Shown: piece after piece, positions 57,801-64,000 of the stretch | Numbering within the stretch: position 1 is the first letter of the stretch | How the letters are laid out: the number at the start of each line of letters is the position of its first letter | Source: Paracoccus aminovorans | GTDB lineage: Bacteria > Pseudomonadota > Alphaproteobacteria > Rhodobacterales > Rhodobacteraceae | Direction: 5' to 3' | Assembly: GCF_001546115.1 (NCBI RefSeq) | Contig: NZ_KQ955208.1 | Location: forward strand, 1,950,321 to 2,014,320 | Length of the DNA: 64,000 nucleotides | Position numbers and translations under genes: made by a program | Notes under the pieces: generated by a model | Database searches by the model: none | The model's input: the letters and a program-made list of their open reading frames with translations, nothing else | Told to the model about the DNA's origin: nothing

Positions 57801-58400
57801 ATGGCCTTCACCCTTCCCGACCTTCCCTATGCCCATGACGCGCTTGCCGCTGGCGGCATGTCGAAAGAGACGCTGGAATACCACCACGACAAGCACCACA
57901 AGGCCTATGTCGACAAGCTGAACGAGCTGGTGGCCGGCACCGAATGGGAAGGCAAGAGCCTCGAGGACATCGTCACCGGCACCTATCAGTCGGGCGCCGT
58001 GGCCCAGAACGGCATCTTCAACAACGCCAGCCAGCACTGGAACCACAGCCAGTTCTGGGAAATGATGGGTCCGAATGCCGGCGCCATCCCGGGCGAGCTG
58101 GAAAAGGCCATCACCGAATCCTTCGGCTCGGTCGACGACTTCAAGAAGAAGTTCTCGGAAGCCGGCGTCGGCCAGTTCGGCTCGGGCTGGGCCTGGCTCG
58201 TCAAGGACAAGGACGGCTCGCTGAAGATCACCAAGACCGAGAACGGCGTGAACCCGCTCTGCTTCGGCCAGACCGCGCTTCTGGGCTGCGACGTGTGGGA
58301 GCACAGCTATTACATCGACTTCCGCAATGCGCGGCCGAAATACCTGGAAAACTTCCTGGGTAACCTAGTGAACTGGGAAAACGTGGCCTCGCGCCTCTGA
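57801..58400 (+). CDS. sodB: Superoxide dismutase [Fe]
   Basis: A 199-residue cytosolic SOD. Metal ligands are H28 (EYHHDKHH), H82 (HWNHSQFW), D164 and H168 (CDVWEHSYY). Gln78 in NASQHWNH is the second-sphere Gln of iron-type enzymes; manganese types place it in the C-terminal half, where no Gln is present here. AAAAGGAAA lies ahead of the ATG. It is monocistronic with a strong terminator. Confidence 0.95.
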   Translation: MAFTLPDLPYAHDALAAGGMSKETLEYHHDKHHKAYVDKLNELVAGTEWEGKSLEDIVTGTYQSGAVAQNGIFNNASQHWNHSQFWEMMGPNAGAIPGELEKAITESFGSVDDFKKKFSEAGVGQFGSGWAWLVKDKDGSLKITKTENGVNPLCFGQTALLGCDVWEHSYYIDFRNARPKYLENFLGNLVNWENVASRL

Positions 58401-58421
58401 GCCGCTCGCCAGAACGAACCG

Positions 58422-58460
58422 CAAGGCCCGCCCTCACCCGGCGGGCCTTGTTTCTTTCTT
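58422..58460 (+). terminator. sodB terminator
   Basis: CAAGGCCCGCC/GGCGGGCCTTG, an 11-bp stem, followed by TTTCTTTCTT, 21 bases after the stop. Confidence 0.93.
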
Positions 58461-58464
58461 GCCG

Positions 58465-58531
58465 AAATATCCCGGGGGAACGCCCTTGGACCTCCATCGA
58501 GGAGGTCCAAGGGCGTGGGGGCAGAGCCCCC
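58465..58531. repeat. Dispersed GC-palindrome element, copy 3
   Basis: AAATATCCCGGGGG, a perfect 15-bp inverted repeat (CGCCCTTGGACCTCC at 58481-58495 and its complement at 58501-58515), then GGGGGC-AGA-GCCCCC (58517-58531). It has the same order of parts as the element before frcK, but a longer central hairpin. Confidence 0.75.
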
Positions 58532-58592
58532 GGCCCGGCTTGCCACCGCCGCGATTCCGGCGCATCTGGTCGGCGGCGAAAGGGGCGAGGGC

Positions 58593-59504
58593 ATGAGCGA
58601 AGGCACCAAGGGCTTCTGGGCGATCATCCTGGTCTGCGTCACCTGGGGGCTGTCGCCGATCTTCTACCGCCAGCTTTCGAGTGTGCCGGTGGTCGAGGTG
58701 CTGGCGCATCGCACGCTCTGGTCGCTCGGCTTCTTCCTGCTGCTGCTGGCCGGGCAGGGCCGGCTGCGAGAACTGTGGCAGGCGATGACCGGCCCGCATG
58801 CGCTGCGCGCGGCGGCGGCGGCGCTGCTGGTCTCGTCGAACTGGGGCCTGTTCATCTGGGCGATCCAGGCCGGCCTTGTCGTGCAAAGCTCGCTCGGCTA
58901 TTACATCTTCCCGCTGGTCACCGTCGCCCTGGGCCTGCTGTTCTTCGGCGAGCATCTCGGCCCCGCGCAATGGCTCGCCGTCGCCATCGCGCTTTTGGCG
59001 GTGGTGATCCTGACCCTGGGCCTGGGCGTCACGCCCTGGATCAGCCTGGGCCTGGCGCTGAGCATGGGGCTTTACGGCGTGGTCAAGAAATCCCTGCCGC
59101 TGGGCCCGGTCATGTCGGTCGCGGTCGAGGTCGCGCTGCTGACGCCGCTGGCGCTGGCCTGGCTTGCCCTGCAGGCCCTGGGCTGGCTGCCCGCCGCCTG
59201 GCTGCATCCGCTGGCCTTTGGCGGCTCGGCCTGGGTAACGGCGCTGCTGGTCCTGTCGGGCCTCATCACCGCGGTGCCGCTGGTGCTCTTCGCCTATGCC
59301 GCGCGGCGGGTGGCGCTGATCACCGTCGGGCTGATGTTCTATCTGAACCCGACGCTGCAATTCCTCTGCGCGGTCCTGCTCTTCGGCGAGCCCTTCACCC
59401 GCTGGCACATGATCGCCTTCGCGATGATCTGGACGGCGCTGGCGATCTATTCCGGCGCGGCCTGGCGGCAGGCGCGGCGCGCGGCGCCATTGGCAAACGG
59501 GTGA
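58593..59504 (+). CDS. rarD: RarD-type EamA transporter
   Basis: A 303-residue inner-membrane protein with ten helices. The start, KGFWAIILVCVTWGLSPIFY, then EVLAHRTLWSL, SSNWGLFIWAI, SSLGYYIFPLV and LMFYLNPTLQFL are diagnostic for RarD (chloramphenicol-sensitive protein in Pseudomonas). The natural substrate is not established. AGGGGCGAGG lies ahead of ATG 58593. The gene follows a dispersed repeat element. Confidence 0.92.
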   Translation: MSEGTKGFWAIILVCVTWGLSPIFYRQLSSVPVVEVLAHRTLWSLGFFLLLLAGQGRLRELWQAMTGPHALRAAAAALLVSSNWGLFIWAIQAGLVVQSSLGYYIFPLVTVALGLLFFGEHLGPAQWLAVAIALLAVVILTLGLGVTPWISLGLALSMGLYGVVKKSLPLGPVMSVAVEVALLTPLALAWLALQALGWLPAAWLHPLAFGGSAWVTALLVLSGLITAVPLVLFAYAARRVALITVGLMFYLNPTLQFLCAVLLFGEPFTRWHMIAFAMIWTALAIYSGAAWRQARRAAPLANG

Positions 59505-59545
59505 AACCGCGTATAGAACAGCGCGACAGAACCACCGGGGGCGAC

Positions 59546-60241
59546 ATGGCCAATCAGAACGACAGCTTCATCGACGAGGTCACCGAGGATCTGCGGCGCG
59601 ACCGGCTGTTCATGCTGTTCCGTCGCTTCGGCTGGATCGCGCTGCTGGTCATCCTGGGCATCGTCGCGGGCGCCGCCTGGCGCGAATATGCGCGCAGCCA
59701 GAACGAGACCCGGGCCGAGGCCTGGGGCGATGCCGTGCTGGCCGCGCAACAGGCGTCCGACCCGGTCGCGGCGCTGGCCGCGGTCGATCCGCAGGGCGGG
59801 CAGGGCCGCAAGGCGCTGGCCGAGATGCTGGCCGCCGGCGCCGAGGCCGAGGCCGGCCTGGACCAGAAGGCCGCAGAGCGGCTCAAGGCCGCGGCCGCGG
59901 CGGTCAAGGACGACCCGGTGCTTCATGACCTGGCGCTGCTCAAGGCGGTGATGGCGGCGGGCCCGTCCATGGACGCGGCGGAACGCGACCGCATCCTGGC
60001 CGATCTGTCGAAACCCGGCGCCCCCTTCGAGCTGCTGGCGCTGGAGCAGAAGGCCGTGGCGCTGATCGGCGCCGGCCGGACCGAGGACGCGGTGACGCTG
60101 ATCACCCAGATCCAGCAGAAGGACGGGCTTTCGCAGCCCTTGCGCCGCCGCCTGTCCGAGATGAAGATCACCCTGGGCGCCGAGCCCGAGCAACCGCAGG
60201 GCCCCGGCCCGCAACCCATGCCGGCCCCGGCCGCGAACTGA
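59546..60241 (+). CDS. YfgM-like TPR protein
   Basis: A 231-residue protein with one N-terminal TM helix (about 31-49) and a periplasmic helical region consistent with TPR-like repeats; the C-terminus is Pro/Gln-rich. In E. coli the order yfgM-bamB-der is the same; YfgM links SecYEG with periplasmic chaperones. The start ATG 59546 begins the FIDEVTEDLRRDRL segment typical of alphaproteobacterial members. 85 bases separate it from bamB. Confidence 0.82.
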   Translation: MANQNDSFIDEVTEDLRRDRLFMLFRRFGWIALLVILGIVAGAAWREYARSQNETRAEAWGDAVLAAQQASDPVAALAAVDPQGGQGRKALAEMLAAGAEAEAGLDQKAAERLKAAAAAVKDDPVLHDLALLKAVMAAGPSMDAAERDRILADLSKPGAPFELLALEQKAVALIGAGRTEDAVTLITQIQQKDGLSQPLRRRLSEMKITLGAEPEQPQGPGPQPMPAPAAN

Positions 60242-60326
60242 ACCGGCGCCGCCCGCGCCGGCACGACAAGAACGGATCCCGCGGCCCGCGCCCCATCCCG
60301 CGCCGGCCCGGACAGAGGAGAGAGCG

Positions 60327-61649
60327 ATGACGAGGCTGCCCCTGATCGCCGCTTTGGCCGGGCTGACCGCCCTTTCGGCCTGCCAGCAGCGCGACCCCAT
60401 CCTGCCCGGAGAGCGGCTGGACCCGCGCGCGGTGCTGTCGCCCGACGGGCCGGTGACCGAGGGAGCGCCTGCGCCGACCACAGCCGCCCTGTCGCTGCCG
60501 CCGGTGCGCGGCAACAGCGACTGGCCGCAGCGCGCCGGCAGCGCCAGCCACGCCTCGGGCAATATGGCGATCGGCGCCGGCACCAGCCGGGTCTTTGCGG
60601 TGGCGATCGGCCAGGCCTCGGACAAGCGCCATCGCATCACCGCCGATCCGGTGGTGGCGGCGGGGCTGGTCTTCACCCTGGACAGCCAGTCCAGCGTCAC
60701 CGCCACCACCACGGGCGGCGGCCGGGTCTGGAGCGTGGACCTGCGCCCGGCCGGCGAAGGCGACCGCAGCGTCTCGGGCGGCGGGCTGGCCTTCGAGGGC
60801 AACCGGGTCTTTGCCACCACCGGCTATGGCGAGCTGGTGGCGCTGGACGCGCGCACCGGCGGCATCGCCTGGCGCCAGCGGGTCGAGGCGCCGATCGGCG
60901 GCTCGCCCACGGTGCAGAACGGCGTGGTCTATGTCGGCGGCCGCGACGCCACCAGCTGGGCGGTGCGCGCCAATGACGGCAAGGTGCTGTGGCGCGCCTT
61001 CGGCAATGACGGCATGGCCGGGGTGATGGGCGTCTCGGCTCCGGCGGTCGCAGGCTCGACCGTGGTCTTCCCCTATGCCACGGGCGAGATCATGGGCGTT
61101 GACACGAACACCGGCAACCAGCTGTGGACCGCCAATGTCGCCGGCCAGCGCCTGGGCCGCGCGGTCGGCTATTTCCGCGACGTCACCGGCGATCCGGTGA
61201 TCGCGGGCAATACGGTCTATGCCGGCACCAGTTCCGGCCGGGTCGCCGCCTTCGACCTCGCCACCGGCGCGATGAAATGGGAGGCGCGCGAGGGTGCCTC
61301 CAGCCCGGTGCTGGCGGTCGGCAATTCGGTGTTCCTGGTCAACGACCAGGCGCAGCTGATCCGGCTGGATGCCGCGAACGGCGGCCGGGTCTGGGCGCAG
61401 AAGCTGCCCTATTTCACCGAAGCCGTGATCCGCAAGCAGCAGAAGGTCTGGAACCACTATGGGCCGGTGCTGGCGGGGAACAAGCTTTACCTTGCCGGCT
61501 CGGACGGCTATCTGCGCGTCTTCGATCCCGCCTCGGGCGCGCTGATCGGCAATGCCCAGATCCCGGGCGGCGCCGCGGCGGCGCCGGCCGTGGCGGGCCA
61601 GACCCTTTACGTCGTCACCCATGACGGCCAGTTGATCGCGTATAGATGA
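60327..61649 (+). CDS. bamB: Outer membrane assembly lipoprotein BamB
   Basis: A 440-residue lipoprotein (lipobox LSAC, Cys19) with a beta-propeller of PQQ-like blades (repeated [44 protein letters not shown] units). It is an accessory of the BAM complex that inserts outer-membrane barrels. AGGAGAG lies ahead of the ATG. It is coupled to der by an ATGA overlap. Confidence 0.92.
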   Translation: MTRLPLIAALAGLTALSACQQRDPILPGERLDPRAVLSPDGPVTEGAPAPTTAALSLPPVRGNSDWPQRAGSASHASGNMAIGAGTSRVFAVAIGQASDKRHRITADPVVAAGLVFTLDSQSSVTATTTGGGRVWSVDLRPAGEGDRSVSGGGLAFEGNRVFATTGYGELVALDARTGGIAWRQRVEAPIGGSPTVQNGVVYVGGRDATSWAVRANDGKVLWRAFGNDGMAGVMGVSAPAVAGSTVVFPYATGEIMGVDTNTGNQLWTANVAGQRLGRAVGYFRDVTGDPVIAGNTVYAGTSSGRVAAFDLATGAMKWEAREGASSPVLAVGNSVFLVNDQAQLIRLDAANGGRVWAQKLPYFTEAVIRKQQKVWNHYGPVLAGNKLYLAGSDGYLRVFDPASGALIGNAQIPGGAAAAPAVAGQTLYVVTHDGQLIAYR

Positions 61650-63121
61650 GCTTCACCCTCGCCATCGTCGGGCGGCCGAATGTCGGCAAGTCCACCCTGT
61701 TCAACCGCCTGGTCGGCAAGCGCCTGGCGCTGGTCGACGACCAGCCCGGCGTGACCCGCGACCTGCGCGAAGGGCAGGGCCGCCTGGGCGACCTGCGCTT
61801 CATCGTGGTCGATTCGGCCGGTCTGGAAATGGCCGAGGACGACAGCCTGCAAGGCCGCATGCGCCGGTTGACCGAGCGCGCGGTCGATGAGGCCGACGTC
61901 TGCCTGTTCGTCATCGACGCCCGCGCCGGCGTGACCGCGGCCGACGAATATTTCGCCGACATCCTGCGCAAGCGGGCGAAACACATCATCCTGGCCGCCA
62001 ACAAGGCCGAGGGCCGGGCCGGCGAATCCGGCGCGCTGGAGGCCTATGCCTTGGGCCTGGGCGAGCCGCTGCGGCTTTCGGCCGAGCATGGCGAGGGCAT
62101 GGACGACCTCTATCGCGCCCTCCTGCCGCTGGCCGAGCAGTTCGAGGCCGCCAATGTCCAGCAGGCGCCCGAAACCGACATCGACCTGCCCGAGGACGGC
62201 GACGAGGAGGACGACGAAAGCTGGCGCCCCTCCGCCGCGAAGCCCTTGCAGATCGCGGTGATCGGCCGCCCGAACGCCGGCAAGTCGACCCTCATCAACA
62301 AGATCCTGGGCGAGGACCGGCTGCTGACCGGCCCCGAGGCCGGCATCACCCGCGATTCGATCAGCGTCAGCGCCGATTTCATGGGCACGCCGGTCCGCAT
62401 CTTCGACACCGCCGGGATGCGGAAAAAGGCCCGCGTCACCGACAAGGTGGAAAAGCTTTCCGTCGCCGACGGGTTGCGCGCCGTGCGCTTTGCCGAGGTG
62501 GTGGTGGTGCTTCTGGACGTCGGCATCCCCTTCGAGCAGCAGGACCTGCGCATCGCCGATTTCGCCGAGACCGAGGGCCGCGCCGTGGTCATCGCCGCGA
62601 ACAAGTGGGACCTGGAAGAGGACAAGCCGCAGAAGCTGAACGAGTTGCGCGAGGCCTTCGAGCGGCTCTTGCCGCAGCTGAAGGGGGCGCCCTTGGTGAC
62701 GGTCTCGGCCCGCACCGGCAAGGGGCTGGACCGGCTGCACAATGCGATCCTGAAAGCGCATGAGGTCTGGAACCGCCGCATTCCGACCGCGCGGCTGAAC
62801 CAGTGGCTGGGCGCCATGACCGAGGCGCATCCGCCGCCGGCGCCGGGCGGCCGGCGCATCCGGCTGCGCTACATGACCCAGGTGAAAACCCGGCCGCCGG
62901 CCTTCGTGGTCATGGCGACGCATGTCGACAAGCTGCCCGACAGCTATCAGCGTTATCTGGTCAATGGCTTGCGGGCGGATTTCGACATGCCCGGCACGCC
63001 GATCCGGCTGACCTTCCGCGACCAGGGCACGAAGAACCCCTACCGGGACAAGGCGAACAAGATCAACCAGTCGGGCGCGCTGTCCAAGCACAAGACCCGG
63101 CAGAAACCCAAGAGCGCCTAG
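61646..63121 (+). CDS. der: Ribosome-assembly GTPase Der (EngA)
   Basis: A 491-residue GTPase with two G domains. G1 motifs are GRPNVGKST (7-15) and GRPNAGKST (about 206-214), with DSAG/DTAG, NKAE and NKWD. An acidic linker ([10 protein letters not shown]) joins them, and a KH-like C-terminal domain ends the protein. It acts in 50S subunit assembly. The stop TAG (63119-63121) is part of the CTAG target duplicated by the IS insertion, so the protein is unchanged but native downstream DNA is displaced. Confidence 0.97.
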   Translation: MSFTLAIVGRPNVGKSTLFNRLVGKRLALVDDQPGVTRDLREGQGRLGDLRFIVVDSAGLEMAEDDSLQGRMRRLTERAVDEADVCLFVIDARAGVTAADEYFADILRKRAKHIILAANKAEGRAGESGALEAYALGLGEPLRLSAEHGEGMDDLYRALLPLAEQFEAANVQQAPETDIDLPEDGDEEDDESWRPSAAKPLQIAVIGRPNAGKSTLINKILGEDRLLTGPEAGITRDSISVSADFMGTPVRIFDTAGMRKKARVTDKVEKLSVADGLRAVRFAEVVVVLLDVGIPFEQQDLRIADFAETEGRAVVIAANKWDLEEDKPQKLNELREAFERLLPQLKGAPLVTVSARTGKGLDRLHNAILKAHEVWNRRIPTARLNQWLGAMTEAHPPPAPGGRRIRLRYMTQVKTRPPAFVVMATHVDKLPDSYQRYLVNGLRADFDMPGTPIRLTFRDQGTKNPYRDKANKINQSGALSKHKTRQKPKSA

Positions 63122-63960
63122 GGGGCGTCTTCATTTAGGCGATCCACGCCATTGCGCAGGCGAGGTCGATGAAGGCTTTGAACGATGCGACAGTTTTCTC
63201 GCATCTCAGGGCGATACGGCGGAAGCGTTTGATCTGGTTGAAGAAGCACTCGACGAGGTGACGTTCCTTGTAGAGCGCCCGATCCAGAGGACGGCTCCCC
63301 GCACGGCTGCGGTTGCGCCTGATCTGGGCAGTGGCGTGCAGGTCATCGGCGATGAAGCGGCGCAGTGCCTCGGTGTCGTATCCGGCGTCGGCAACGACAT
63401 GGCCGACGCCCGCGAGGCCCGCGATCAGCCCCTCGGCCTGCGGGCTGTCGGCCCAATGGCCCGGTGTGATCGCGAACCGGACCGGCAGGCCGAGCGCGTC
63501 CACCGCGGCATGGATCTTGGTCGTCAGCCCGCCGCGGGACCGGCCGATGGCGTGAGCCTCAAGCCCCCCTTTTGTGAGGTCGCATCGGCATGGACCTTCG
63601 ATATGGTCGCGTCGATCAGCACGTATTCGAAATCGGGATCGGTGCTCAACTCCTTGAAAAGACGCTCCCATACCCCCGAGCGGGACCAGCGCCGGAACCG
63701 GGTGTAGACGCTCTTCCAGTGCCCCAGCTCCGGAGGAAGATCGCGCCAGGGCGAGGCACCCCGCGCCAGCCACAGCACCGCGTCGATGAGCAGTCGGTTG
63801 TCGGCGCCGCTGCGGCCCCGATCACCGGCCTTCCCGGGCAGCAGTGGCCCGATCCGATCCCATTGTACGCCCGTCAAGCTTCGCCTGCTCAAGATCGCCT
63901 CCGTTTTCGATCTTGAATCAGAACTTCCGCAACAGGGGAATTCCCAAATGAAGACGTCCT
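63122..63960 (-). mobile_element. IS5-family (IS427-group) insertion sequence
   Basis: An 839-bp element bounded by imperfect ~18-bp terminal inverted repeats: GGGGCGTCTTCATTTAGG at the left end and AGGACGTCTTCATTTGGG read inward from the right end, 15 of 18 matching. Both sides are flanked by CTAG (63118-63121 and 63961-63964), the expected target duplication. Length and two overlapping transposase frames fit the IS427 group, as in IS1248 of Paracoccus. The copy seems complete and potentially active. Confidence 0.92.
63135..63892 (-). CDS. IS5-family transposase made by -1 frameshifting (orfA + orfB)
   Basis: OrfA (63892 to 63524) carries the N-terminal DUF4096-like domain (RSLTGVQWDRIGPLLP, WRDLPPELGHWKSVYTRFRRW) and the first catalytic Asp (VLIDATISKVHAD). 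OrfB runs in the -1 frame to 63135 and supplies the second Asp (VVADAGYD) and the Glu (HLVECFFNQIKRFRRIALR). The frames meet at A4G6 on the minus strand (63564-63573), a slippery AAAAGGG. The fused product of about 252 residues is a normal length for the group. OrfA alone would end 20 residues later. Confidence 0.92.
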
Positions 63961-64000
63961 CTAGGTCGTCGCCCGAGGAGGGCGCTCTAGGTCGTCGCCC
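63961..64000 (+). repeat. 26-bp tandem repeat, cut by the window end
   Basis: CTAGGTCGTCGCCC starts at 63961 and again at 63987, exactly 26 bases apart; GAGGAGGGCGCT fills the rest of the first unit. CGCCC-GAGGA-GGGCG inside the unit forms a hairpin. The number of copies beyond the window is unknown. Confidence 0.6.

Noticed and set aside
63135..63892. Transposase called a frameshifted pseudogene
   Set aside because: The overlap sits on an A4G6 slippery run and both terminal repeats are intact, as expected for active IS427-group elements.
63961..64000. CRISPR array at the window end
   Set aside because: The units are directly tandem with no spacer DNA, and there are no cas genes.

Overview
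The window is a GC-rich chromosomal segment from an alphaproteobacterium of the Rhodobacteraceae, most probably Paracoccus. The pointers are the strong GC bias in third codon positions, ATGA-type start/stop overlaps in nearly every operon, a ChoX-type choline-binding protein, an NDUFA9-like epimerase, the heterotetrameric sarcosine oxidase genes, an FrcBCAK-type fructose importer, and an IS5/IS427-group insertion sequence of a kind common in Paracoccus. The genus is an inference from content; no search was run. Almost all the DNA is coding. I see no phage, plasmid, CRISPR or rRNA region.

Layout. 1-5.1 kb: four translationally coupled genes for surface-glycan assembly (two paralogous GT2 enzymes, a core-2/xylosyltransferase-like enzyme, a duplicated-domain sulfotransferase). 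5.1-10.2 kb (minus): DMT exporter, queG and a GST in one operon, then mtgA, a DUF1269 protein and an orphan choX. 10.4-14.3 kb: tRNA-Ile2(CAU), a GAPDH, katG and a YaeR-type glyoxalase-fold gene. 14.3-23.4 kb: an amino-sugar island with two divergent operons. One carries a BadF-type kinase, a GntR regulator, a SIS-type GlcN6P deaminase and nagA; the other carries a MurQ-like etherase and a complete ABC sugar importer. A 17-bp operator candidate is present on both sides of the intergenic region. 23.4-34 kb (minus): CDF metal exporter, a small membrane protein plus lipoprotein pair, gltD - secreted protein - gltB, uppP and an NDUFA9-like gene. 34-42.8 kb: GMC oxidoreductase, tRNA-Leu(CAG), Nudix, a response regulator-PP2C phosphatase divergent from an Hpt protein, ilvA, a membrane protein, argG, a VOC protein and mogA. 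42.8-47.8 kb: frcBCAK with a divergent ROK regulator. 47.8-51.2 kb: cbpA-cbpM, a gene remnant, and ccmI-ruvX-DUF1289. 51.4-57.7 kb: soxB, a small TM protein, a hairpin-rich spacer, then soxDAG and a secreted protein. 57.8-63.1 kb: sodB, rarD and a yfgM-bamB-der cluster. 63.1-64 kb: an IS5-family element inserted exactly at the der stop codon, then the start of a 26-bp tandem repeat cut by the window edge.

How the genes fit together. The 14.3-23.4 kb island can be read as a full route for cell-wall amino sugars: import, phosphorylation, lactyl-ether cleavage of MurNAc-6P, deacetylation, then deamination to fructose-6P, all under one GntR repressor. Soluble choline/betaine/sarcosine-type C1-N substrates are served by choX and sarcosine oxidase (the folate-linked oxidation of sarcosine to glycine, formaldehyde equivalents and H2O2); KatG and Fe-SOD supply peroxide and superoxide defence. 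GOGAT, ArgG and IlvA are core nitrogen and amino-acid metabolism. Many long ORFs on the opposite strand are composition artefacts and are omitted.
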